A DNA stretch of 64,000 bases, taken from positions 434,001 through 498,000 of the forward strand of contig JBCAQO010000006.1 in the NCBI GenBank assembly GCA_039111635.1, read 5' to 3'. Below, piece by piece: positions 44,874 through 56,723 of the stretch. Made by a program: the position numbers and the translations under genes. A model generated the notes under the pieces. It saw nothing but the letters and a program-made list of their open reading frames with translations. It was not told where the DNA came from and made no database searches. The DNA comes from Heterobasidion occidentale. Taxonomy: Eukaryota > Basidiomycota > Agaricomycetes > Russulales > Bondarzewiaceae. Position 1 is the first letter of the stretch. Every line of letters starts with the position of its first letter.

Positions 44874-47800
44874 CTACGATGATCGCGGAGCCCCTGGCGG
44901 AAACAGGATACCTCGATTGTGGGCACTCCGTTCCCTGCGCTTCTGGTGCGTGGGCGGCGGGAAGGGTTCTGGTTTCCCCTGGTACAGCCCATCAGAGTAG
45001 AAAATCTTTGGGCGCCATTCTTCGCGAATGTCCATGATGCCAGAGTTCTTGAACTTTTCGATGAGCGCTTCCTTGCCCCTAACAACACATCAGTCGGTCA
45101 GCCAAGGAGTCAGAGATTGCTAGGGGGGAAGGAGGAGGGGGGTAGAGACGCACTGATAGGTTGCATAGCTCATCTGGAGAATCTTCTCGCTCGAGTACAT
45201 GTTCCTGAACGAGGCAAACACGTCCATTTGATTAATGGCCGGACTATCGAGAGTTGGACGAGAGCGTTGGGAGACCTACCACTTGGTTCCCAGCCTCGCC
45301 TTGGCAAACAATAACAGATCCTTGACAGTTATGAAGTTGACAAAAGCATAGCCGACGTTGCACCCTACACAGCAAAGCAAAACAAAAAAGAATCAACGTT
45401 AGTATCATGCCTTCCAACTGATAGCCAATGGTGGTGTACGTCTGTCGTACAGGAAACAGGGAGAATTGTATAGCAGAGTAGACGAAATACATACCATTCT
45501 GGAAGTCCATCCTTAAGTAGAAAAAGTCTATTCTCCCTGGACATACATTGTTGATGAACGCGAGCAGATCTCTGTCGCTCATCCTGTTCGGAATGTTCTT
45601 GATCATCACAGTCGTCCGCGTATCCACTCCTTCTTCGATCTTAGACAGATTGAACTTGTTGCGGTCGGGTTGCACAGGCACGCTAGTAGCCGTGGGGTTC
45701 GAGGACGAAGATGAAATGGGATGAGTGCGATTGCGACCGTGAACAGGATTGCCCCAATGGTATTGAGGAGATGTGGAAGTAGCAATGGCGCCAGATGGAT
45801 ATGCATCACTAACGGCGCGGTGCAGCAAGCGTCGAGGGGGGGTGGCGAGAACGTACGGAGGCTGGGAGCCCTGATTGACCGTAGTTCGAATGAAGTTGTC
45901 AGAATTATCGGGGACATACTCGTCGCCATATCTACGAGGGTAGTTCACGAAGGGCGAAGAATACCCGAAAGAGGCCTGCCCATAGACGACCTGATCCTGA
46001 TCGGAAAAGGCGAGCGGTGCGGGATTGTAGTGGCCTCCTTCAGGCGTAGCCAAGTGTTGTATCGCATACGGGATATGAGTAGGCGCCTCGCTGTCACTGC
46101 TCTCCTGCGGTTCACAACTTGCGCTCCGGGGTCTATCGTGAGGCACGACATAGCGTCGCGGAGGCGTGGTACCAGCAATGTCGAAAACGTCTGGATGCGA
46201 TCGTCTTCGCGGCTGGTCTCCTGTGTCATCGGCCAGCCGTCGGCGGTCTCTTTCTTCCAGCCGGAGCGCTTTCACGCCGTCGCCAGCGCCGGCACTTGCG
46301 CTTCGTGGACGTTGACGAAGTGACGGGTCCGGCCCAAACTCGGATGAAGGAAATCTGGGGGTGGCCACGGACGTAGTGGGGAATGGAACAAAAGGGAAGT
46401 CGCTTCCGTCAGAGGCCAAGGGTCCCATGAGAGAGGAGGATGAGACTAGCCGGCTCTTCCAGTCGCTTATCGAAGAGGGGTGAAGTATCTCGAACTGCCG
46501 GTGGAGCGCGATGTGCTTGTTCTGCAATTCTTCAAGAGCTGCTAGTGTCTCCCGCACATCACAGTACTCCACGTAATACTGTTGGGATGGGATAGTCGAC
46601 CGCGGGACGATGGGGGCAGCGGCGGTGAGAAAGAAAAAGGTGATTACTATATATACAAGCTGACGGGTGGCTGATCCTCACCTGGCCATCATGATAGCTA
46701 GAAAAAGCGCGCAATTGGCCGAATGATGCAAGCACGGATTGTACAGCCGATGGATCGGTTACGCGATCATTGATTCCTATGCAAAATCCAGCATCACGTT
46801 CTATCTCTAACACTCTTGACAAGTGACCTGTCAACTGTCACGATGTTCGCGAAGGGGCGTAGCAAAGAAGGAACAAGGGCAGCATTAGTGGGAAATGCAG
46901 GCGCTGCAAACAACCACGCATATACGTACTTTCACGACCTGCGGCAACGACACAAAGTTTGACCTCATACGGATCACTTGTTCACCGTGGTCCATCGCTA
47001 TGTGCACATCCCGGGAATCTAGCGACCGCTTCGCGTTTTGAGAATGCCTCAAATCAAAGAACGCGAGCATGACGATGCCGTGGCTCTGCAGCTTGCCAGC
47101 CCAAATGCCCTTTGAATCACCGTACACACTGAAGACTGCCTTGACAGTGTCGTGAGACGTTCCTCGTGGGACATCTCCGATCTGAAACACAACGAACGAT
47201 CAAAAAAAGGTCAAGATCGTAGAATGGTGAACAATTACCAATAAAAAACGGCTGGGCGGCGCTTCGCAATTAAGATACGAATCAAACAAAGAGGTGAGAT
47301 CTCCGTCCGGTGGCCTATCGTCTGTATTCCCTAGGGCGGTGAAACTGTGCTCGGTCGGGGTGAGATCCAACTCCAGGCCGAGCGGGTCATCCAAAGATAC
47401 GACGCCGTGCTGCTCGCTGTAGCCCTGGCAGTCATGGTGGCCCTTGAGGTACATGGCGGGTGGGCGGGACCATCGAGTGCCAATGGACGGAGAGGCGTCC
47501 GCGTCCGTTGGGTATGCAAGGACTCGTTAAGGGAGGAAGAGGGGGTGAGAGGGGGTGTAAGAGGTAGCGGTGGGCGCCGAGGCGAGTGGTTGACACTGCT
47601 ATGACCGGAGCGGGATTGGCAGGTGAGATCGGGCGTTTTGGATGCGGCTAGATCGAGTGAGCCGAGGAAGAGACGCTGTTGGGACGATGTGATGGGTGGC
47701 GTGTGGGGCTCGGGATGGAGTTGACTGGGGGCAGGATACCTGAAATTTTGAGATTGAGCGCCCAGGACAGTAATTAACAGAGAGAAAAAGAGCGAGTTAC

Positions 47801-47960
47801 CGCAAATTAGGTAGCGATGGCGATGAGTGGACACGCTGGAGCGCGGGCACGTAGCCGGGGTGCTGTTGATGGTTCTATGCAAGTACATCGGATCAGCTAT
47901 GGTCGTAGTGTGATTGCGAGCTTGCCGAGGAAAGCGGCTCACCTTGCGAAACGCATGCAT
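44874..47960 (-). CDS. Mei2-like RNA-binding protein (one frame break)
   Basis: Likely RNA-binding regulator of the Mei2 family, which controls meiosis entry in fission yeast; the role in this fungus is inference. About nine exons: a tiny first exon MHAFRK, NHQQHPGYVPALQRVHSSP, a Pro/Ser-rich exon, IGDVPRGTSHDTVKAVFS (RRM-like), QSVLASFGQLRAFSS with YYVEYCDVRETLAALEEL (RRM-like), a long disordered region with RPRSAS-type sites, then the diagnostic Mei2 C-terminal RRM: TTVMIKNIPNRMSDRDL, INNVCPGRIDFFYLRMDF, NVGYAFVNFI, EEWRPKIFYSDG. The exon-3 frame slips by one base at 47512-47525. The start is the first ATG downstream of a TATA box. Stop at 44874-44876. Confidence 0.85.
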
Positions 47961-48072
47961 GTCGCCAGAGACGTCGAGGGTGACGTTGGAGCGGGGGGCA
48001 GGTGTATGCGCCTGGCGAGCGAGGGACAAGAAAGAGAAGGAGGTCGCGAGGAGGGGCGGAGGGAGGAGGAGA

Positions 48073-48078
48073 TTTATA
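48073..48078 (-). promoter_or_regulatory. TATA box of the Mei2-like gene
   Basis: TATAAA on the minus strand, about 113 bp before the ATG at 47960. No earlier ATG intervenes, which fixes the start. Confidence 0.5.
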
Positions 48079-51000
48079 GGGATTCCATTCCTGGGATCAG
48101 CATCTACGGGCGGACGGCGCTGCTTCTCTCGATGAGGACACGGCGACAGCAGCTCGCGGCAAAAGGAAGACGCCCAGCCCCAGACGCCCGGTCGCAGACC
48201 ACAGCGTTAGGGCACCCCGGCCATGCGAACGCCAGCACAGACTCCGTCCCTGATCCCGCTGTCCTCGCTCAGGCCTCTGCAGGCCTCTGTGTGCACCGCG
48301 AGGCGCCCCAGTCCACCAGACACCAGACCCCGCCGTGCAGACCCCGCCGCCACGACGCGGAGCCAGGACGGGCGTCCGCTTTCGGTCCACACCCATTTCC
48401 TTCGGACTAATCGGAGTCGCGTCCAAGCGGAGCGATCTTCCAGCCAGCGTCCACAACCGTCCACCGAATCCAATCTATCGATCCTCACCCCCCCCCCACC
48501 CAAGGCCCTCCATATTCCCAATTCGGGTACCCCGCATGAGAACACGCAAGCAGCCGCCCGCGTTCCAGACTCGACATATACCTCCGGACCGCCGGAGCTG
48601 CGACTATCGAGTCAGTCCTTCCTCCCGCACCCCCGGGTTCCTGCTGTGCGTCGCGTGCACATCGTGGCCCCTCAGACCCGCGGGGCAAACGAGCGCCAGG
48701 ATCTCCGAGACAATTTGCAGCATGGCTCGCGGCCGAGACGGCGGCTTCGAAAGCAATGCTCACCAAATAGTACCCATAATCCGCCTTGGGGCCAAACGTC
48801 ACGGACCTGCCCGGCCATCTCCGCATTTGCGAATCCCGAACCCACAAAAGAAGAGCACCTGGCAGTGCACCATGGGGTTCGTTTAGGATCGCGCGCCCGA
48901 TTCGTGCCTTTCCTTTCCTTTTCGCGCGCGCGCTCCCACCCCCTCCATATTCATCCATGTCCACCCTCGAGTCTCCAATGCTGCTGCCGATGTGATGCCT
49001 CCTACAGAACGGTCACTAGCTCGAGGCCTCCATGGATCATTCCAGAACCACATCGAGGAGTTAGCGGCGTGGTAGGGGCATACTTCGTGTGGTAGGGGCG
49101 TGTTTCGACTCTGGCTAGCTTGCAAATGCGGGATGACGGAATGGCCGCATAGTTGGCGCCGACGGCAATTGCCGGACCAGCGAACTTACATCCTTTCTAA
49201 GAACGAACGAACGAACGCTACCCCGCACCGACAAAGGCATCGTGCGTAAGTACCGTCACAGTGACGTTGTCCCTGTTACCAACAGCCTTCTTTTTTGTTT
49301 CACTTCGCGCAGCCCCAGCTCATTTTCCGGGCCTTATGTGTTTGCATTTCTCAGCTCCCGCCTATAATTATGCATGCCACTTATCTCCAGGTGGTCACCC
49401 GCAGAGCTAAACTTGTCAGACTCTGAGATACCCTCTCATCTGACATGCGGACCAGAGCATGGCATCCCTCGAAAGTGTGAGAGGGCGTTGAGACGAAGGC
49501 ATGCTCGCCATGTGTGCGTTAGGCGTGCGTCGATGTGTTCCTAAGATATTTCTGACCCACCGTGATCCATCCAAAGAAGCACCCACGTCATGTTCCGAAC
49601 CGCATCCGTCCGATGAGTCTAATATCAAAACGGCCAGCGATCCGACTCGAGACGGCGGTACCTCTCAATTGACCCTCCATCTCGCATGCACGCATACACG
49701 CAGACTCGCTTATTTGAACCCCAAATACCAAACGGACCTGGCTTCCGATCAATGGACGTCTTTAGCTGGATTTTTAATCATCGAAGGCTCACTGTCCCCA
49801 GCCTCAGCCTCGCCTCGAGGCTCTGTGAGATAAAGAACACCGAAGCGTCAAACACGCATGTCGCTCATGTACGGCTACTCATTCTGATTTACGCCCGCCC
49901 TACACCTCCGACACGTGACATCCCCTTAGTTCCCATAAGACTCTAGGAGGTTCTTCGGCGCATTGCTGTCAACTCACTTTGGCTGCCCAGTCCCCCACTT
50001 GCTCTACTTTGGATTGATCGCTCTAGGCCCGCGTCATACTTGCGCCACCCAATATCTACACCCAAACAAAGAACAAGGCCACCTCGCGCACCGTTCGCAC
50101 TGTCACGAATGTGGTATCGCAACACAACGAAGCTTAGACTGTTTCGTAGCATAGCGCCCCTCGCGGCCCAGGGCCGCAGTGGAGTAGTTCTACATATACC
50201 ACACCATATAAGTGACCACACTCTATGACACGAGCGCCTGCACATGGAGATACCTCATTGTTGCGGAGGTGCGTGTGCCTCTTCTGCGGAGATCACAAAG
50301 CGAAGCTCGGCGTAAATGAAAAATGGATCCGGGGCAGACGGCTGATCTTGGGCATCTGAGCGACACAGGACAGCCACCATGCCAGTCGATCAAGATGAAG
50401 TTGCCTGGGAGGCTCATCGGTATCATGGAGTGTGCACCCTATCGAGGCAATTGCGCTACCTCGATCCCGATCCCACACTTCCCTTCCTCGTGCTCGAAAT
50501 TGCCGACGTCACTACCTGCATAAGAGCGACATCACTACGTGCTTACGATCGCATACACAAACCGCTGAAGCGACAGCTTGTGTTTGGTGCAGTCCATGTG
50601 GCCGTGCGCAGTCGTCGGGGTGACGCAAGCGCAGGTAGTCATGACCTGCCCGCGTGTCAAGCGCCCACTGATCCCCTCTCGAGAGTAACCACAAAAGGAT
50701 GGGACAGGGTCCAGAAGGCGTGATTGGATAGATCAGGATGCACAGGGTCGTCTGCTCCGCGACAGTGGGACCGTGCTGCATCACACCAAGTCAGCCTCCG
50801 GTTTCCAGAGTGATGACCGCGCGCAGGTTAGCGGCCGCCGTAGCAATCAGTGGATGTCGGACGCGCGTCGTGCGATTGTTCGTCAAAGGCTAGCGAGTCA
50901 ACGGCACAGGATGCAGCGTGCGACCGGCGCGAATGAAAAGATCGCTGATCGCTTCGATGCGTGGAGACCGCATCAAGATGGCAAGACACCCCGAAGGATC

Positions 51001-53925
51001 CGACGCCGTGTCTGGTGTCAAGAATTACGAAGTTCGAAACCGACGGAATTTGCAACCATGCCCTCGAGATGGACGGGTCCGACGCTGATCAGCGAAGCAT
51101 ATAGAGTCCTGAGATAATCGTCGGGATCAGAATGCGCTTTCCCCAAGAAAGAGAAAGGTGTCACGGGCACGTCACGTATTGACGCAGAAGGATAGGACGG
51201 CCGGTTGGAGCGTGTTGGTCCGCCACGTAGGGCGTTCGCCTCAGCAGCCCGTTCAGGCACTTGGTAACCCCGATACAGCGCCGGATCTTCACCGCTGTGA
51301 TGCACGACGAGAATGCTCAGAGCTGAGTATAACTTCGCGAAATGGGGAAGCGCACGCACTGACATCGGTTTACGGTGACGGACAGCGACGACCGTGTCGT
51401 GCCCATCATCAAGCGGCACCATTGCTCTTGTGCCGCACGGTCTGTCAGTCCGCCGAGAACCCGAGGCCGTGCGTGCAAGCGTTTGTGCGTCCGAGGACCG
51501 AGAACAGGAGTATGCAAGGCGCCGTGCCCTGTCGCCTCAGGCCCACACATGTGGGGTGGGGGCAGACAAAGCGCTGTGCATGTGGGCTAGCACATATATT
51601 CTATAGGTGAACGCGCTCAAGATCTATCGGGGGGCCTAGAGAGAGATATGAGGCCGAGTCCTAGCATCGAGCACCGTGAGCGCCTCGTCTGAAAGACGTT
51701 TATAGAAACCAGCTCCCCGAAGCCCAGCCCACTGACGCTTGATGATGACCGCTAGTGCAACGTCAGCCAGCACAGCCGAACGCCACGCGATAAGGTGGAC
51801 CTAGCCAATCACACGCCAGACTCCACCGTTCTTTCCACGGTCGGACAGCCTGGTACAGCAGGAAGCGCCACAGTTCACTGCCTCCTTCGGGATGTGCAGA
51901 GCCTAGACTTGAGCACAGACTGCCTAGACCGCCAGAAGCGTTCGGTGTAGAGACCGAGACAGGTGCGAACGTTTTCGTGGCGCCGCACGTCCGTATCGGG
52001 AGGACTGGGTGGCCTGAAGACGTGCGTGTCGATTTAATTGGGTAGAATAGTGGGCAGGCAGACGACGGAGTCTGCTAGACATCCGAGAAATGAGAAAATG
52101 TCGTTTGGGGGATTAAGTGGGTGTCACACCTTGTCTGCGTTCGTGCACTTCAGGCGCAGTGCTTTGAGCCCTTCCAGACGGCGTCTGCCGAAGAAAACCC
52201 GCGCTCTATTCAGGGAAATTGGAGTTGGGCTTAATAGAGAAAAAGTGTCCTCCAGTGACTTACAGGCTTTACGGGAAAGAATAGGAACTTCGCTGTCCAT
52301 AGATGCGACATTTGATAACGCGGACATGGTGGGAGGACGAGAGGCATCGGCGAAGACGCGAATGAAACAGATGGCTGTTCCGGCCGTCCGCGCAATCCGA
52401 GGAAATTGCCCCGGGGAACTGCGAGCCCTATCAGCAAGAAGCTAGGTGTTGTATCGCGGCTCCGTCTGCGTAAACAGCTTACAGCTGCTTGCTGTAAGCT
52501 AGGATTCTGATGCGGTAGTAGATCATGGCGTTTGTGGGATGATACGAAGGAGGTGCGGGAGCGAGAACGTGAGAGCGTGAAGCCCGGTATGCTCGTTGCC
52601 TAGATGGCGAAGCTGGTGAGACCAAATCCTGAATGAACAGCGCGCATACATCGACCAGGATAGATGCCTTCCTATGCCATGCTCATAGAAAAGAGGCCTC
52701 GGATGTCTTCCGCTGCAGCATGTGGGCTTCGGATGCGAAGCCTTCGATTGTCAGGCCTCAGGGGCTGTACACTGGCCTCAAGCGGCAGTGACAAGAGGAA
52801 TTAAAACCTTCTTGAACGTTTGAACGTCGGCCCTGAGCGTGGAGGCCCATTTATTTTCGGGCGTGGAAGTTGAAAGGGGGTGGGTGATGGCGACATGAAA
52901 ACGGGAGAACCGAGTAGGGTCTTCGTCCCTTGTGCTTCAGAAGGCTCTTGTGCTCCAAAAAGTCATATGCCGCAGGCTCATGAAGCCAAGAGGTAATTTG
53001 GCAAACACAAGCCCTCTCAGAGAATGTCAGTACTCCACTATCGGATGACACGAGGAAGTCACGAACAATTGGGTGAGTTACGGAATAAATCATGTCACGG
53101 GGACAAGATCTTGTCGAGCGGCTCATGCTGATAGAAGCATATGGGTTTCATGAATGCTTGACAGGTCATAGATGATGATAGGGTCCGTCAAAATTTCAGC
53201 GCGAAGCACGGTCATAGCGCTGCCGGCATGATCACTTTACAGCAAAGCGATCAATGACCTAGTGTAATCGCGGAGATTGCTCCCGAGTCGAAGACATCGA
53301 CGAGTTCCAGGAGCATCTCCACAAAAGACGGCAAAGAGGGAGTTCTGTATCAGTGAGCTGTTCGAGAAAGTCTGTGTCAGATATGACAGAGTTAAATTCA
53401 GCACCAAGGCACGCGGGACGTACTGCAAAACGGTTATGAAACGTTATCGAACGGGCGGTCAGAAGATCTGGTGCATCGACACAACGTCAAATTCGTATCA
53501 TTTCTGAAAAATTCCTGCATTTTGCGCCTGCGGATCCACGGATTGAGGCACCTTCGTTGCACGATGATGGATTATCTAGATGCTTTCGTTGTCTCGACTG
53601 AAAGGGAGCCGGAGAGTCCGATGGCGGGCCGCTACTATGAGGAACCACTCAGCGACCCACACGGTATCGAGATCGGCGAGCATGTTTCAGAAGAGCTGAG
53701 ACAGATGTAAGACGAAGCAAATCGAACGGGTTTGCCATTGACCACGGTCTACTCGCCCAAGAGATCGGACACGAATGCAGCATTAAAATGAGCTACGCGT
53801 ACATTTTATTTGCGTGCGATAACAGATCGGAAGGGTCAGTGGATAGCTGTCGAGCTATCCACCACGACAGTGAAATTCGGAGGTGGTGGGTAGTTTTGTA
53901 GTGGCTCCCTATTGGTATGTCATAG
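48079..53925. other. About 5.8 kb without a supportable gene
   Basis: No frame here shows a domain, consistent exon chain or family similarity. Contents I can name: a GAAC tandem repeat at 49201-49217, a perfect 9-bp inverted repeat at 52476-52500, several GGCCTC repeats near 52690-52780, and moderately long frames at 50379-50723 (+), 52038-52445 (+), 52851-53126 (-) and 53237-53428 (-). The 52851-53126 frame (THPIVRDFLVSSD) is weakly suggestive of a NACHT-linked segment but far too short to call. It may be a decayed repeat region or hold non-coding transcripts. Confidence 0.4.
52476..52500. repeat. Perfect 9-bp inverted repeat
   Basis: agcttacag, a 7-nt spacer, then ctgtaagct. A short hairpin in the gene-poor stretch, not followed by a T run, so no terminator role is implied. 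Confidence 0.5.
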
Positions 53926-54408
53926 TTAGTAAGACCATTCAGAATGCGGACTTTCGCTTGTGGAGTGAAAATCCACAAGGGTATCTGGAGGAGAATAAGG
54001 AAGAAAGACGTACGTCCGCACTTCCCACACGTTTTCGCTGCTCATAGTCAACCTCTTGCGTGCCCAATACTCTGCACGATGTCGTATCCACTCGGCACGC
54101 TTCTCCTCGGGATGCAGAGACTTGATGCTCATGCAGTACTTAAATTCATCCATCTTGGGGGTGCATTTGGCCATCTCACCATATCTATAGAGCGACTTGA
54201 ACTGCGAGCCGAGCACTGCGCAGTGCGCCGTGTTGCGTCAGTTCACGATGTGGAAGTTGAGAGAGGGCGATGGCGCACCGTTACAGCGTAAAAACTCGTC
54301 GAAGAGGGTCATACATGTGGGGATATCTTCAGGCGTTGGGAACTCTTTCTGGAGGCGAGCCTCTTCCTGCTGTACGACAGCTCGAAATGCCGCGGTGGAC
54401 TCAGACAT
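53926..54408 (-). CDS. Emi1-like twin-CX9C protein (DUF3128)
   Basis: Small protein of the early-meiotic-induction Emi1 group. Start MSESTAAFRAVVQQEEARL at 54408; exon 1 ends after DEFLRCN, and the second exon gives VLGSQFKSLYRYGEMAKC. Two CX9C motifs are visible, C-MTLFDEFLR-C and C-TPKMDEFKY-C, a pattern of helix-hairpin proteins often found in the mitochondrial intermembrane space. The C terminus WARKRLTMSSENVWEV is typical. The tail is unsure: the frame either reads through to a stop at 53926, or a short intron from GTACGT gives a different short tail ending near 53947. Confidence 0.75.
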
Positions 54409-54829
54409 GGAGTTAGTGCAACTGAAATGTACGATTTCCCTGCGTCAGAGGGCTCGAGATGGCCTGAGGTAGACACTGGTAGACGGGACCGCGTTTGGCT
54501 AAATGGTGAAGAAGGATGAAGAAGGTCGCCGTGGTCGGATGTCGAGGTTCAAGCAAACAATCTTGCTGGTGGACGGACGAGGCGGGCCGCTCTGCCGTGT
54601 CAACTTCGCGGTTTCGTTTGTTGACTTGTTCTTACTTTCCACTGGGCTTTATCCAGCTTTATCGTCAACAGCATCTATAGGATAAACAGGCTTTTCATTT
54701 CTATCTTAGTGTTTTACCGACCGACTTGGTCGTACCTATGTGCAGTCGGATTGAACGCTGAAGATCCCGCTTCCGCAGTCTGAACGCAGCTTGAGGTGCG
54801 ATTGCGACTGACCAGGACTGACCGGGACT
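54409..54829. other. Divergent promoter, Emi1-like / HAD genes
   Basis: 421 bp between divergent starts. No clear TATA box or coding sequence. Confidence 0.5.
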
Positions 54830-55865
54830 ATGCCAGCAGCACCGAGCATCATTCGCCTTGTCTCTTTCGATGCCCTCCATACCATCATCACCCCTCGCCT
54901 CCCAATACATGTCCAATACTCAGAAATATTCGCACCGTACCTCGGAGTGCTGGACCCCGACTCCATTGCTCATTCATTCAAGTTCGGTATATAGCCAGAT
55001 GCTCTACGCAAGCGTCGGCACTGATGTGTGGCCGTCTTCTTTAGCTCTGAAACAAGTTTCAATTGAGAGACCAGCGTACAGGAAGGGCGTGTCCGCGTGG
55101 TGGGAAGAGGTTATTCGCAGGACCGCGATGGGTGCAGGCGCAGACGCCCAAGCTGTCTCCGAAAGCCTTGATGAGATCGTACCCCGGCTCATCCACCGCT
55201 TCAGCTCGAAAGAGGGGTACAAGCTATTTGACGATACGGTGGACACGCGTGCGTACTATTTTCCATTCTGTTTGCGATGATAGAAGGGAAGTGATTGATT
55301 TCAGCCCTGTCGGGAAGCAGTTGAGGCTTTGAAGGAGATGCATGTAAGAACAGGTTTGGTGACGAACGCCGACTCACGAATATGTAAGTAGGGAGTACTT
55401 TGATTTTTCCTTTGTTCACGGCGTCGTGTTCGGGTGTCTCAGTATCAGCCTTGGAGGACCTCGGCGTTCTACATATGTTTTCACCCATCATAGCCGCCGA
55501 TAAAGAATCCTTGAACAAGCCCTCTATGTCTATATTTTTGTGTGCATGTGTACGCGGGGGCGTAAAACCTCAGCAGACAGTCCACGTCGGCGACAACATA
55601 CACGAGTGAGTCATTATCTAAGTCGTACGTGTGATATATTCCCTCATGCATTTTCAGTGATTACTGGAGTTCATGGTACGCAGGGTATCATCCATTATTG
55701 CTGAGGCGACCAGGGGCAGAAGGTGCTGGCGAACAGAAGGAGAGGGGGGAGGATACTTCCGGGGTCAGGGTCGTTTCAGGATTGGACAAGGTTGTCCAAT
55801 GGGTCTTCCGGAGGAACGGGCATCGGAGTGGTGAGGCACAGTGCGATCTTGAAGGGCTTGAGTGA
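54830..55865 (+). CDS. HAD-like hydrolase (HDHD3-type)
   Basis: Haloacid-dehalogenase-superfamily hydrolase, probably a phosphatase; substrate unknown. Five exons. MPAAPSIIRLVSFDALHTIITP carries the first motif region with DALHT where DxxxT is expected, so the usual second Asp is replaced. The cap has YRKGVSAWWEEVI. RTGLVTNADSR is motif II (N/S in T-N-A), K in ESLNKPSMSIF is motif III, and HVGDNIH...DDYWSSWYAGYHPLLLR is motif IV. The third-exon junction after FDDT needs a GTGGAC donor, which is weak. The C-terminal Gly/Glu-rich tail ends at 55865. It converges on bS6m with 146 bp between the stops. Confidence 0.78.
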
Positions 55866-56011
55866 TGGACGAACGGGGGATGAACAATTTATACCTGGCG
55901 AGGCTTGTGTTGTACGTGTACTGCCATATATACCCGATGCCATACAGTGTGTAGACTGTGTGGAATGAGTTGCAGACGGAATAATGCGTGACTTGCCGGA
56001 GAGAAAGTTGT

Positions 56012-56501
56012 CTATATGTCATAACCTGTGGAGAGATTCCTAGCTGTCATCTCTTTCTTCGTCGCGACATCTTCAATCTTTTCCCCTATTTTGAGCACAG
56101 TCGCTCGAATGACTCGCGGGTCTTTCCTCAGAATCGAACGCAAGGCCTTCTGGCTCTCAGGAGACGCGTCAAAGTGCATCGTCCAATAGCTGCAATGGGC
56201 GACAAAGAAAGTTAAGATGGTAAGCAAGCAGGGAAGGAAAGCAGAGACCTAGCACGCACTCTCCATAATTATGGTAGAATTTATGACTCCGCATCCTTTG
56301 TGGTAACGTTTGTGTGCCCCAGTACTTGAGTCCGCGAACAACACCACCTTGGTTCAGGACATGGTTCGCCGACTGACGAACCAGCTCTTTTATATGGCCC
56401 TGCGAGAATATTGAGCGCCCCGAAAAGCAAGTTCACGTATGAAAATGATTCACGTATTGTGGGTTATGGGCAGCAATACATAGCATCTGGTAGAAGGGCA
56501 T
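56012..56501 (-). CDS. MRP17: Mitochondrial ribosomal protein bS6m
   Basis: Small-subunit mitoribosomal protein of the bS6 family. Three exons on the minus strand: MPFYQMLCIAAHNPQY, then GHIKELVRQSANHVLNQGG with VVRGLKYWGTQTLPQRM, then YWTMHFDASPESQKAL, RKDPRVIRATVLKIGEK, ending at 56012. The MLCIAAH strand, the G-G-V-V-R-G-L-K-Y-W-G turn and the RKDPRVIR strand match the family. Full length of about 116 residues is normal. It starts 222 bp from SND1 in divergent orientation and so probably shares a promoter region. The symbol follows yeast naming. Confidence 0.88.
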
Positions 56502-56723
56502 GGTTTCCGAGTGGAACGAAAGGGAGGGCGATGAGGACCGCGGAAAGGTGATGCAGTCCCGTAGACCAGTAACAGTGTTCCCACGAACCACACTGCATCA
56601 TCATTCGCGCCTACACGGTCTCACGGTCCATCACTTCTCTTTGCTTGCTGGCATCGTGTGCCGCGTTCCTCTCCTGTCTCTCTCCGAAACACATACCTCC
56701 TCAGTCCTTGAAACGTATTCAAC

